Origin: an uncultured Desulfosarcina sp.
GTDB lineage: Bacteria; Desulfobacterota; Desulfobacteria; Desulfobacterales; Desulfosarcinaceae
NCBI RefSeq assembly: GCF_963668215.1
Contig: NZ_OY764190.1
Span: forward strand, 248,001 to 312,000
DNA: 64,000 nucleotides
Reading direction: 5' to 3'
The notes below the pieces were generated by a model, which saw only the letters and a list, made by a program, of their open reading frames with translations, had not been told where the DNA came from and ran no database searches. Position numbers and translations under genes: made by a program. How positions within the stretch are numbered: the stretch's first letter is position 1; each line of letters opens with the position of its first letter. Shown piece by piece: positions 28,066-36,985 of this stretch.

Positions 28066-28198
28066 GATGGTCTCGTAAAAAGCACCAAACTCGTCATGCC
28101 GGACTTGATACGGCATCCAGAACACATTGAAATGACTGGATTCCGGCCTGCGCCGGAATGACGAAAATATGATAATTTTGACTTTTTACGAGTTCATC
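28066..28198. mobile_element. MITE, 133 bp, with target-site duplication
   Basis: Terminal inverted repeats of 17 bp (GATGGTCTCGTAAAAAG at the left, complement of GATGAACTCGTAAAAAG at the right, 15/17 match). It is flanked by a direct repeat AAGGCTT (28059-28065 and 28199-28205). The interior holds an inverted CCGGAATGAC-type palindrome. It has no coding capacity. The duplicated target overlaps the stop codon of the hipA gene at 28204. Confidence 0.85.
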
Positions 28199-28203
28199 AA
28201 GGC

Positions 28204-29445
28204 TTAAGATTTGAAAAATGCAGATACATTACCCTGAATTCTTGATGCGATTTCTTTTCTTATGTTGGAAGAAATGGAATATTGATCTGCGTAAAAAGGA
28301 AAATTTTTCGAAACTTCAACTACTTGTTCAACTATCGCATCGATTTCTTTCTGGTTGATGCTGTGCTTGGAACACACCTTGTACACATCATGAATGGTTG
28401 GCGTTCTACCCTCTCCCATTATTGTCATTGTATGTTCACCGCCAGGTCCGGCAGAAAATGTTATGTCGTATGCCGGTGATAAGGACCAATCTCCATTATG
28501 ATCCATGATAAAGGCAAAATTCTTTACATGATCGTCGCGGTTATTCAATATGATATTGAAAACCATTTGTCGAACAACGGACAATTGGCATTCGTAATTT
28601 TTGGTTAAATCCTTCGTAAGCCTTAAAAGGTTATCATAGTCCTGAGAGGGGATTCGAAAATTGGAATGAATAAGATTTCCAAACGTATGAACATGAAAAC
28701 GTTGATTCGCCAACCTGTCGAATCGTTTTACGCCAAAATAATATCCTTGCTTTGCAGATCCGAACAATTTGGTTTCTGGCATATGAATTCCGGCATCTCG
28801 TGCCAGAAGAGAATAAATGTATTCGATAATACCGGCTTGCGGGGAGTCGATGTCACCAGAAAATTTGATTATCCAGTGTTCAAAATTATCCGGAAGATCG
28901 GTTTCTCCGGAAATCAGCGTATCCCCACATACTCCTGCAAGAACTTTGGGCCTGGCACCGCCGGGGCTTCCGCCGGCCTTGACCATCTGCGGTAAAACTT
29001 CATCCGTTTTTCCGGAAATGATGTCCAGCGTTTGTTTTGAAAGGTTATACAGGTTGAAGGGGGTATTATCGGATACCTCGATATCAAGAACAGGCTTGTA
29101 AACAAGCGCCCCCATGGTGTTATTCCCAAGAAACGATAAACGATCCAGCACAGTAAGGGTGTTTATGTCATAGCCTCTCTTTTTCAGGTAACGATCCATC
29201 AATAACAGCCCCCACCCATCAGGGAGCGAATCGTCGAACAGGCCGAAAATTGGGCCAAAATGGCTGTAGTCGGTATATTCGAACACCTCTGTTTGTAATG
29301 GCAGTTTGTAAGGAGAAAGCCAGAATCCTTTTCCCAAAAATTGTTTATCGTATTCAAAAAACAGACGCCCATCATGCATAGCAAGTCGGCCAACGGGCAT
29401 AATCGATTTTGGTGAGAATTGAAGTGATACGCTGAGTCGATTCAA
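28204..29445 (-). CDS. hipA: HipA-family Ser/Thr kinase toxin, module 1
   Basis: A 413-residue protein. N-terminal HipA couple domain (FGLFDDSLPDGWGLLLMDRY). The Gly-rich loop is GGSPGGARPKVLA, the catalytic block NNRDDHVKNFAFIMD and the metal-binding motif SPAYDITFS. The HipA fold phosphorylates targets such as GltX and causes growth arrest. It overlaps hipB by 4 nt (ATGA). The stop codon lies in the target duplication of the adjacent MITE. Confidence 0.92.
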   Translation of the reverse strand: MNRLSVSLQFSPKSIMPVGRLAMHDGRLFFEYDKQFLGKGFWLSPYKLPLQTEVFEYTDYSHFGPIFGLFDDSLPDGWGLLLMDRYLKKRGYDINTLTVLDRLSFLGNNTMGALVYKPVLDIEVSDNTPFNLYNLSKQTLDIISGKTDEVLPQMVKAGGSPGGARPKVLAGVCGDTLISGETDLPDNFEHWIIKFSGDIDSPQAGIIEYIYSLLARDAGIHMPETKLFGSAKQGYYFGVKRFDRLANQRFHVHTFGNLIHSNFRIPSQDYDNLLRLTKDLTKNYECQLSVVRQMVFNIILNNRDDHVKNFAFIMDHNGDWSLSPAYDITFSAGPGGEHTMTIMGEGRTPTIHDVYKVCSKHSINQKEIDAIVEQVVEVSKNFPFYADQYSISSNIRKEIASRIQGNVSAFFKS

Positions 29446-29741
29446 ATAGTACCTCGTTTGCGTTTTTTTGGTTCTTTGCTGTCCAGATCATCAATGGATT
29501 GAATCGCAGGGGGCAACAGCAACATGTCAATTTCATCGATCCGACCCAATGTTGACATTATTTTTAAAAGATTATCGAGGGAAATCTGAGCGGTTTGTTC
29601 AAAACGACACAATGAGCTTATTGAAACACCGGATCTTTTCGAAAGGGTGGATCGTTTCCAGTTTTTGCTTAATCGCAGTTCCTTTGCTCGTTCGGATAAT
29701 AAAACAGCCGCCTCTTTTGGTGTTTTCAGGTTGTATTTCAC
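29442..29741 (-). CDS. hipB: HipB-like XRE antitoxin, module 1
   Basis: A 99-residue protein with a helix-turn-helix at about residues 20-70 (LRLSKNWKRSTLSKRSGVSISSLCRFEQT) and a basic tail. It is coupled to hipA, so it should be the antitoxin and autoregulator. Upstream DNA (29742-29830) is AT-rich and probably carries the promoter and operator. Confidence 0.88.
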   Translation of the reverse strand: MKYNLKTPKEAAVLLSERAKELRLSKNWKRSTLSKRSGVSISSLCRFEQTAQISLDNLLKIMSTLGRIDEIDMLLLPPAIQSIDDLDSKEPKKRKRGTI

Positions 29742-29832
29742 CCATCCCCCTATAAAACAAATGATAATATATGGTCTTTTATAGTATTAAATATACAATT
29801 ATGATCAATATTTTGTCAATAACGATAGGTCG

Positions 29833-30070
29833 TTTTGAAATAGCTCGTGGCTGATAGCTCAAGGCTCATAGGATAGGAAAGGCTGTCTGTTTTTAGTTTT
29901 CTACTCGCCGAATACTGAGGATTCATCGCGGCTTCAGGCCGCTCCCACGCAGACAGTCCCATCGCCTATCGCCTAAAGCCTATCCGCCCGCTCTCTTCAC
30001 GGTTCACTGTTCACGGTTCACTGTTCACTGTTCACCGTTAACCGATCACCGTTCACAGTTCACAGGTCAC
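29833..30070. repeat. Repeat unit copy 2 plus period-7 array
   Basis: 29833-30010 matches the units at 27796 and 33527 (GAAATAGCTCGTGGCTGATA onward), with its own variation in the REP-like palindrome. It runs into a GTTCACN heptamer array at about 29995-30070. It lies just upstream of hipBA-1; copy 1 lies just downstream. Confidence 0.75.
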
Positions 30071-30271
30071 ATATGTCTACCGTGCCATTATCTGCTTGAA
30101 TCCCAATTTCGTAATCGTTATGATAAAAAGTAATATATTTTCGAAGAAATGAGGCAGCAATGAAATATAAAATCGTATTAAACAAAACCGATGAGGGCTA
30201 CAGCGTGCATTGTCCCGGACTGCCGGGGTGCTGGTCCCAAGGCGATACAGAAGCTGAAGCCATCGATAATA

Positions 30272-31472
30272 TGGATTAGTTTCGATTTGATCTGACAACG
30301 CACTTGAAAAAGTGAGGGTTACCGGTTTTGATGAAGGTGGCAACCAAACCACCAAAACCATAGGAGGTAACCCTCATGCTGAATGGTACCAAAACCGTCA
30401 TCAAACACAAGATCGGATTGTTGAACCTGGCCGAGGAACTGGGCAACGTATCCAAAGCCTGCCGGATCATGGGGCTTTCCCGTGACACCTTTTACCGCTA
30501 TCAAAATGCCGTTGAACAAGGCGGCGTCGATGCCCTCGTCGATCAAAACCGCCGCAAACCCAATATTAAAAACCGCACAGACGAAATAACCGAGGCTGCT
30601 GTCGTAGCCTATGCCGTTGAACAACCGGCCTTTGGCCAAGTGCGTGCCAGCAACGAATTGCGTAAGCGGGGCGTGTTCATTTCCCCCAGTGGTGTCCGGT
30701 GTGTATGGCTGCGTCACCAATTGGCTCGCTTTAAAGACCGGCTCAAGGCCCTTGAGGACAAAATGGCCAAGGAGAATCTGATTCTTACCGAAAGCCAGGT
30801 CCAGGCATTAGAACGGAAAAAGCAAGACGACATCGCTGCTGGGGAGATCGAGACGGCTCATCCAGGTTATCTGGGATCACAGGATACCTTTTATGTCGGA
30901 ACCCTTAAGGGCGTGGGCAGGATCTATCAGCAAACCTTTATCGATACGTATGCCAAGGTCGGTTTTGCCAAACTCTATACCACCAAGACGCCGATCACTG
31001 CTGCCGATTTGCTCAATGATAAGGTGCTGCCCTTTTATGAAAAGCATGAGTTGCCGCTGCTTCGCGTCTTAACCGACAGGGGTACCGAGTATTGCGGCAA
31101 AGCTGAAACCCACGATTATCAATTGTATCTGGCTATTAACGACATCGAACACACCAAGACCAAGGCCAGATCGCCGCAAACCAACGGTATCTGCGAACGC
31201 TTCCACAAAACCATGCTACAGGAATTTTATCAGGTGACCTTCAGAAAGAAGATTTATCGGGATATCGAAACGCTTCAGTTTGATCTTGACCTGTGGCTTG
31301 AACAGTACAATCATGAGCGAACCCATCAGGGGAAAATGTGCTGCGGCAGAACCCCGATGGAAACCCTTGAAGATGGCAAACGACTCTGGGAAGAGAAAAA
31401 AATAGCCTGAACTTGACCTGACAGACACCTTCTCAGAATCGGTAACTGTCAGATCAAATCTGAACTTCTACA
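30272..31472 (+). mobile_element. IS481-family insertion sequence (1201 bp)
   Basis: The ends are imperfect inverted repeats beginning TG (TGGATTAGTTTCGATTTGAT at the left; TGTAGAAGTTCAGATTTGAT read inward from 31472). GATAATA is duplicated at 30265-30271 and 31473-31479. It carries one transposase gene and interrupts hicB. Confidence 0.9.
30376..31410 (+). CDS. IS481-family transposase
   Basis: A 344-residue protein with an N-terminal helix-turn-helix (GNVSKACRIMGLSRDTFYRY) and an integrase-core (rve) domain. DDE residues are in TFIDTYAKVGFAKL, LTDRGTEYCG and SPQTNGICERFHKTMLQEF. AGGAGG precedes the ATG. It is complete and apparently functional. Confidence 0.92.
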   Translation: MLNGTKTVIKHKIGLLNLAEELGNVSKACRIMGLSRDTFYRYQNAVEQGGVDALVDQNRRKPNIKNRTDEITEAAVVAYAVEQPAFGQVRASNELRKRGVFISPSGVRCVWLRHQLARFKDRLKALEDKMAKENLILTESQVQALERKKQDDIAAGEIETAHPGYLGSQDTFYVGTLKGVGRIYQQTFIDTYAKVGFAKLYTTKTPITAADLLNDKVLPFYEKHELPLLRVLTDRGTEYCGKAETHDYQLYLAINDIEHTKTKARSPQTNGICERFHKTMLQEFYQVTFRKKIYRDIETLQFDLDLWLEQYNHERTHQGKMCCGRTPMETLEDGKRLWEEKKIA

Positions 31473-31583
31473 GATAATATCAGGGAAGCCATCACGGAAT
31501 ACATCGCGGCCGTTAGCGAGTCCGTAAAAGATGCAGATACCCGTGAAATTGAACGTTTCCCTGACCCCTTGCTTTTCAGCTAA

Positions 31584-31882
31584 TTCTTCGTACCTGAAGG
31601 CACTCCAACAATTCCCCAATCCCTTAATTCCTAAATCCCAAAATTTCTTCATCCATCATCCATCATCCTTCATCCTTCATCCTTCATCCTTCATCCTTCA
31701 TCCTTCGTCCGTCTTCCATCGTCTGTCTCCCGTCTTCCCACATCTGCCCTCGGCCTGTCTTATCGCGGCTGGAAGCCGCTCCTTGTATGCACGACCATCT
31801 CCTTTTGCCGGCTCTCCGTTCACAGATCACGGGTCACCGTTCTCCGTTCACAGATCACGGGTCACTGTTCACCGATCATCGT
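31584..31882. repeat. Period-7 arrays downstream of hipA-2
   Basis: 31650-31712 is a tandem CATCCTT array (at least six near-perfect units), a REP-like palindrome lies near 31763, and a GTTCACN/GATCACN array at about 31806-31882 runs directly into the stop codon of hipA-2. No gene. Confidence 0.75.
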
Positions 31883-33112
31883 TCACCCTTCATTAACCAG
31901 CGGAATGCGTGGCAGCAGTTCGTCGATCGGCCCGGTGATAGACTGAGCAATTCTTTTTGACTGGCGCCATTTCTCCCAAATGGACATGAACCGCTCGACG
32001 GTTTCCAGTGCGGTATCGTGGACGAGTTTTTCCGGCAGGCGCGCCTTGGCAGCAAAATAGGAGAGTTGATCCAGCGACAGATCCGTCATCTGCTTGGAAC
32101 GGCCCAGGGTCAGTGCCATGCGGGTGTCCGGTAGATAGGCGATGGTTGATAAATAATCGTAACCGGGCGCAAGGGACGCCTTTTTTCCATCGGGATAAAT
32201 CAGCGACCAGTTTTTCAGATGCATGTCCGCATTGCCGATCAAGGCGTTGAAAACCAGACGGCGGATAAATTCAGCGATGCCCCGGTTGCCGGTTTCGGCC
32301 CATAGGACTTCGGCGATATTGCGATAACTGGCCCGTTCATATTTTTTCTCGGGGTACAAACCGAAAACCTGCGCGAAATCTTCCATATGGATTGTCCGGC
32401 CTTCGTCCGTTCGGTCGAAACGCCTGACAGCCAGGGCATTTCCGGACAAACGGGCCATGTCTGCGGGCAGGCCTTCAATCCGGTCCAGGGAAACCAACCG
32501 GACTTCCGGTATGTCGATACCGATCTTGCGGGCCAATTCCATCATGGCAAACTCATTTTCCGGCACGCCCTCGTATTTCATCGACGGCAGCTTTACGATC
32601 CACGAACCGCCGATTCCTTGTGCAGGGATGGCGAGGCCTCCGGCAGCTTCCATGACAGCGGAGAATTTGAGTTGAACGCCTGCAAGGGAGAAACGCAAAG
32701 GGTAATCGTCCGAATGATCCGGCGATGATTCCGCCTCGTTCTCAGGGAGGAAATGCCGGGATTCGCCTTCTGCCGCGGTGATGGTGATGGCACCGGGAAG
32801 GTCCTGCCCTAAAATCCAAAGGAGAAAAAACTCCCGTCCGGGATGGATTCCGGCGCGTTTGGCCAAATAGTCGCGCAACGGCCCTTCGGGCAACAGGTTG
32901 GAAAAAAAGGGCGGCACTCGTGTGCGGGTTGGTCTGACATCGTCGATGATGCCGCCGGTGGCGTCATGGAAAGACAGACTGAGGGTCGGCCGGTTTGAAC
33001 TATCAAGATAGGCCTGGTCGAAAGCAAACAGGGTCTGGTCGCCGGGCAGGCGGGTCAAGGTGCCCACCCGCTTTCCATGCAGATTCACATCGAGAACGGT
33101 AAGATCAGCCAT
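31883..33112 (-). CDS. hipA: HipA-family Ser/Thr kinase toxin, module 2
   Basis: A 409-residue protein from MADLTVLDVNLHGKRVGTL, which overlaps hipB-2 by 8 nt. It is closer to canonical HipA than module 1: FFSNLLPEGPLRDYLA, RFSLAGVQLKFSA (activation loop), catalytic NADMHLKNWSLI and APGYDYLST. The stop codon (TGA) is formed by the first TCAC of a heptamer array. It is probably a growth-arrest toxin kinase. Confidence 0.92.
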   Translation of the reverse strand: MADLTVLDVNLHGKRVGTLTRLPGDQTLFAFDQAYLDSSNRPTLSLSFHDATGGIIDDVRPTRTRVPPFFSNLLPEGPLRDYLAKRAGIHPGREFFLLWILGQDLPGAITITAAEGESRHFLPENEAESSPDHSDDYPLRFSLAGVQLKFSAVMEAAGGLAIPAQGIGGSWIVKLPSMKYEGVPENEFAMMELARKIGIDIPEVRLVSLDRIEGLPADMARLSGNALAVRRFDRTDEGRTIHMEDFAQVFGLYPEKKYERASYRNIAEVLWAETGNRGIAEFIRRLVFNALIGNADMHLKNWSLIYPDGKKASLAPGYDYLSTIAYLPDTRMALTLGRSKQMTDLSLDQLSYFAAKARLPEKLVHDTALETVERFMSIWEKWRQSKRIAQSITGPIDELLPRIPLVNEG

Positions 33113-33419
33113 TGTCATCCGTATCGTCAAGCGCGTAAACCGGCCTTGCCGGCGTTTCATCGTCGCCAGATTGTTTTGCCATGCGAAGCAAACCGTTCAC
33201 GGCCGGAATGTGCGTACGCGGTATCAGCATGACCTCCAATTCAAGCGCGCGAGCCAGGGTAACCAGACTCGATGTTTTCAAATCGACGGCCGCGTTTTCG
33301 ATTTTGGATATCTGCGCCTGGGGCATACCCGTCTTTCGGCTGAGCGCACGTTGGCTCAGGCCCTTTTCCTCGCGGGCCGCTCGCAGGGCTTTGGTTAAAT
33401 CTTCTAAAACATAGTTCAT
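33105..33419 (-). CDS. hipB: HipB-like XRE antitoxin, module 2
   Basis: A 104-residue protein with the helix-turn-helix GLSQRALSRKTGMPQAQIS at about residues 20-38 and an acidic C-terminal tail. It overlaps hipA-2, as expected for an antitoxin-toxin operon. The upstream bases ATATCATTTATGAATTTTGA are AT-rich with half-sites that could be the operator. Confidence 0.88.
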   Translation of the reverse strand: MNYVLEDLTKALRAAREEKGLSQRALSRKTGMPQAQISKIENAAVDLKTSSLVTLARALELEVMLIPRTHIPAVNGLLRMAKQSGDDETPARPVYALDDTDDNG

Positions 33420-33526
33420 GATATTCTAAAGCATATCAAAATTCATAAATGATATAGTTTAATATATCATCAAGGCCTTTTCGTCAAGATCGGATGAGTT
33501 CACAGAACAAAAAAGTTTGTTGAAGA

Positions 33527-33930
33527 CCGGTTTGATTGGTTCAATTGGTTGGATTGGTTTGAAATAGCTCGTAGCTGATAGCTCAGGGCTCATAGGATAG
33601 GAAAGGCTGTCTGTTTCTAATTTTCTACTCGCCGAATACTGAGGATTCATCGCGACTTGGAGCCGCTCCCACGCAGGCATTCCCATCGCCTCTTGCCCAA
33701 AGCTTATCCGCCCGCTCCGCTCACAGTTCACTGATCACCGGTCACTGTCCTCGACCTGTCTTATCGCGGCTGGAAGCCGCTCCCCCGCATACACGACCAT
33801 CGCCTTTTGCCTGCTCAGCCCAGTTCACTGATCACCGTTCACAGTTCACAGGTTACAGTTCACAGATCACAGTTCACTTCTTCATCCCTCATCTATCATC
33901 CCTCGTCCCTCGTCCCTCACCCGTTCCATC
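33527..33930. repeat. Repeat unit copy 3 and period-7 arrays
   Basis: 33527-33750 is nearly identical to 27796-28015, including the 5' TTGATTGGTTCAATTGGTTG segment. After it come a REP-like palindrome near 33764, GTTCACN/GATCACN heptamers (about 33825-33876) and a CATCCCT/CGTCCCT array (about 33882-33925). The open frame at 33459-33731 (minus) is the repeat, not a gene. Confidence 0.75.
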
Positions 33931-33996
33931 CCAGTTGAAAAAAAGCCACCCTTGATTATAGTGTAATAAACCACCCCAACCGAAAGGCACGCGCCC

Positions 33997-36366
33997 ATGA
34001 CTCCGGAAATCGTAACGGTCCTCATCATCCTGGCAGCCGTCATCGTCCTGCTGGTCACCGAATGGACGCCGCTGGAGGTGCTGGCCCTGCTGGTCATGGG
34101 CATTTTGCCTGTGGCCGGAATCGTCACGCCCAAAGAGGCCCTGGCCGGGTTCAGCAACCCGGCGGTGGTGACCATCTGGGCGGTGTTCATGCTCAGCGCC
34201 GGCCTGACGCGCACCGGCATCGCCAATATCCTCGGACGCCAACTGCTAAAAATCGCCGGCAGCGCGCAGTCCATGCTGGTAATCGTCATTATGACCATCT
34301 CCGGTGTGCTCTCGGCGTTCATGAACAATGTAGCCGTGGCCGCGCTCATGCTGCCCGTGGTCATGGACATCGCCCGCAAGACGAACCGTTCGCCGTCGGT
34401 TCTGCTGATGCCTTTAGCGTTCGGCTCGCTTTTGGGCGGCCTGACCACCATGATCGGCACGCCCCCCAACATCCTGGTCAGCGAGGCGCTGGGAGAAAAC
34501 GGCCTGGAACCCTTCGGCCTGTTCGACTTCTCGCCCACGGGACTCCTCGTCATGGTCTGCGGCATCGCCTTCGTCACTTTCGTGGGCACCCGCCTTTTGC
34601 CCCAGCGCGATCCCACCCGCGAAACCGCCGATACGCGCCGCGACTACCGCTCCCAATACCGCCTTCAGGAAAGTCTGTTTCAGATCCGGATTCCCGAAGG
34701 ATCGGCCCTGGTGGGCAAAACCCTGGCCAAAAGCAAATTGGGGTCGGCCTTCGGCCTTACCGTGGTGGGCGTCACCCGCAGCGGCCAGACCTTTCTGGCC
34801 CCGGCCATCACCGAAACGATCCGGGTCGACGACCTTTTGACCGTCAAGGGCAATGCCGAGCAGATCGAGGAGATGAACTATTGGGGGCAACTGCTCACCG
34901 AAACGGACGCCATCGGTACAAGGGCGCTTTTCGACCACGGCATGCAGGTGGCTCGGGTGGGTCTGGCGCCGGACAGTGCCTTTGAAAAGCAATCCCTTGC
35001 GGCCCTCGGGTTCCGCAACCGCTTCGGCCTCAATGTGCTGGCCATCGAGCACGACGGCCGGCAGATCGATACGGACCTGAAAACCCATCCATTGGGGATC
35101 GGCGACACTCTCGTCGTGCACGGACCCTCGGAAAAGATCGCCGCCCTGAAAGGCGAGGCAGATCTGCTGCCGCCGGAACCCATCGCCATGGTGGACATGG
35201 ATCGCGCCTCCCTGCCGGGCCGGTTCCTTCGTCAGCTGCGCGTTCCGGAATCCTCCAAACTGGCGGGGGCAACCCTGAGCGAAAGCCGCCTGGGCGATGC
35301 CGTGGATGTACAGATTCTGTGCATCGCGGATCGGGACGGGAGCGCCCGCATCCCGATGTCCGACGACCGCTTTAATGCTGGCGACCGCCTGCTGGTCTGG
35401 GGAGCCGAAGACATGGTTTCCATTCTGCTCATGCAGGGTCTTAAGGGCATGTTCGTTAAGGATTCCGGCCGCGGGGCGGATGCAGCCATGCTGGAAGACA
35501 GCCAGGTCGGCATGGTGGAGGTGATGCTCTCCCCCCACAGTGTGCTTTCGGGAAAAACCCTTTCGGAAATGAACTTTCGTGAGAAATACGGTCTGACCGT
35601 ACTGGCCATCTGGCGCAAGGGCAGGGCTTATCGCGACGACCTGCGCGACATGGCCCTGCAGTTCGGAGATGCCCTGCTGCTCTATGGTCCCTGGAACCGG
35701 ATCAATTTGCTGGGCCGCGAGCCGGATTTTCTGGTGCTCACCGAAACCGCCCAGGAGGCGCCCCGCGAAAAAAAGGCCAAACTGGCCCTGGCGATCATGG
35801 CCGCGGTGCTGATCCCGGTGATTCTCAACTGGCTGCCCATCTATATCGCCGTGGTCATCGGGGCCGCACTCATGGTGCTCACCGGCTGTCTGACCATGGA
35901 GGAGGCCTACCGTTATATCGAATGGAAGGCCGTCTTTCTCATCGCCGGCATGCTGCCGCTGGGCACGGCCCTGGACAAGACAGGAGCGGCCCGCATGCTG
36001 GCCGAAACCGTGGTAAACGCGCTGGGTCCATTGGGCCCCCACGCCGTGCTTTTCGGCCTGCTGGTCATCACCTTTGTCGGAACAAGCATTATTCCCACGG
36101 CCGCCCTGGTGGTTCTGATGGTGCCCATCGCCCTGGAGACGGCCGCCGGGCTGGGGATCTCTCCCTATGCCCTGATGATGGGTATCGCCATGGCCGCCTC
36201 TTCCAGCTTCACCTCGCCCATCTCCCATCCGGCCAACGTGCTGGTGATGGGCCCGGGGGGCTATCGCTTCATCGATTACATCAAGGTGGGTCTGCCGCTG
36301 ACCATTATCGTGTTGATTGTGTTGATGGTTGCATTGCCTATTTTCTGGCCGTTGGCGGCTTCGTAA
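33997..36366 (+). CDS. SLC13/DASS-family transporter with four TrkA-C (RCK_C) domains
   Basis: A 789-residue inner-membrane transporter. The membrane halves are at about residues 1-200 (ending at a TMIGTPPNILVSEAL motif) and 590-789 (IEWKAVFLIAGMLPLGTALD; GTSIIPTAALVVLMVPIALE). Between them are four RCK_C-like modules, at about 223-300, 310-390, 405-490 and 505-590, each with a GKTL/GATL-type turn and a GD-LLV strand. Relatives usually have two. SLC13 members move sulfate, dicarboxylates or other anions with Na+. The substrate is unknown; sulfate is attractive for this host but unproven. Confidence 0.85.
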   Translation: MTPEIVTVLIILAAVIVLLVTEWTPLEVLALLVMGILPVAGIVTPKEALAGFSNPAVVTIWAVFMLSAGLTRTGIANILGRQLLKIAGSAQSMLVIVIMTISGVLSAFMNNVAVAALMLPVVMDIARKTNRSPSVLLMPLAFGSLLGGLTTMIGTPPNILVSEALGENGLEPFGLFDFSPTGLLVMVCGIAFVTFVGTRLLPQRDPTRETADTRRDYRSQYRLQESLFQIRIPEGSALVGKTLAKSKLGSAFGLTVVGVTRSGQTFLAPAITETIRVDDLLTVKGNAEQIEEMNYWGQLLTETDAIGTRALFDHGMQVARVGLAPDSAFEKQSLAALGFRNRFGLNVLAIEHDGRQIDTDLKTHPLGIGDTLVVHGPSEKIAALKGEADLLPPEPIAMVDMDRASLPGRFLRQLRVPESSKLAGATLSESRLGDAVDVQILCIADRDGSARIPMSDDRFNAGDRLLVWGAEDMVSILLMQGLKGMFVKDSGRGADAAMLEDSQVGMVEVMLSPHSVLSGKTLSEMNFREKYGLTVLAIWRKGRAYRDDLRDMALQFGDALLLYGPWNRINLLGREPDFLVLTETAQEAPREKKAKLALAIMAAVLIPVILNWLPIYIAVVIGAALMVLTGCLTMEEAYRYIEWKAVFLIAGMLPLGTALDKTGAARMLAETVVNALGPLGPHAVLFGLLVITFVGTSIIPTAALVVLMVPIALETAAGLGISPYALMMGIAMAASSSFTSPISHPANVLVMGPGGYRFIDYIKVGLPLTIIVLIVLMVALPIFWPLAAS

Positions 36367-36420
36367 AAAGCCTTCTCAGGCCACCGATGGCCACACACCC
36401 GAAAAAAAGTAGTGAATTCG

Positions 36421-36476
36421 TGGGAGCGGCTTCCAGCCGCGATTCGTCAGGAAATCATCGCGGCTGGAAGCCGCCC
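36421..36476. repeat. Inverted pair of REP elements (BIME-like)
   Basis: GTGGGAGCGGCTTCCAGCCG and its reverse complement sit tail to tail around a 13-bp linker. Single copies of the same palindrome occur near 27417, 31763, 33764, 37720 and 38590, with variants near 27916, 29926 and 33650. It lies about 55 bp after the SLC13 stop and could protect the transcript end. Confidence 0.75.
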
Positions 36477-36529
36477 CTACGGTAAAACCGCCTGATATGA
36501 TCTGCGCTGGGGGGACGGAGGGCGAAGGT

Positions 36530-36786
36530 CAGAGGACAAAGGACGGTGATCGGTGAACCGTGAACTGTGAACCGGGAACGCTGAACTAATTCACCGGGGG
36601 AATTCATGTGTTCCCTCGCCCCTCGGAGAGAGTAGGGTGGGAGGCTAAGGTCGGATTCAAACTTCCGACCTCAGTCCTCAGATCACAGTTCACTGTTCAC
36701 CGATCACTGTTCACTAATCACGGGTCGCTCGGACTTGGCCCACAACCGATTGTATTTGCAGCAAGCTCAACAATCGCCTAATTTAG
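36530..36786. repeat. Heptamer arrays and dispersed repeat before cspA
   Basis: GTGAACN/GTTCACN heptamers at about 36541-36585 and 36678-36725, then copy 2 of the 31-bp dispersed repeat at 36756-36786. No gene is seen from 36367 to 36985. The last 200 bases, AT-rich, should hold the cspA promoter and its untranslated leader. Confidence 0.65.
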
Positions 36787-36985
36787 GAAAAAAATATTTT
36801 TCGGAAAAACAACGAATTCGCTTGCTTTAATCTGAAAAAGGACTATCTTTGCGAAATTCAATCAAGTCCTGTCTATCAATGTTTCGTTTTCAGGACAGTT
36901 CCTTTCTGAAGGCACCCCCCAGTTTCCATAATGGCTCCCTTTAGTTTGCGACATTGAAAATCTTTAAGAAAGGGAGAATACTATT

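Larger units (their letters stand above)
30160..31583 (+). pseudogene. hicB-like antitoxin gene split by an IS481-family element
   Basis: 5' part 30160-30271 encodes MKYKIVLNKTDEGYSVHCPG (residues 1-20) through EAIDN, the HicB/UPF0150 N-terminus, with GAGG upstream. Removing the IS and one copy of the 7-bp duplication (GATAATA) restores the frame: EAIDNIREAITEYIAAV, continuing to a stop at 31581-31583, 71 residues in total. As it stands, translation ends at a TAG inside the IS. No hicA toxin gene is adjacent. Confidence 0.85.

Noticed and set aside
34414..36228. Long open frame opposite the SLC13 transporter (604 codons)
   Set aside because: It is antisense to a gene with clear transporter domains; its His/Gln/Gly-rich composition is typical of a shadow frame in GC-rich DNA.
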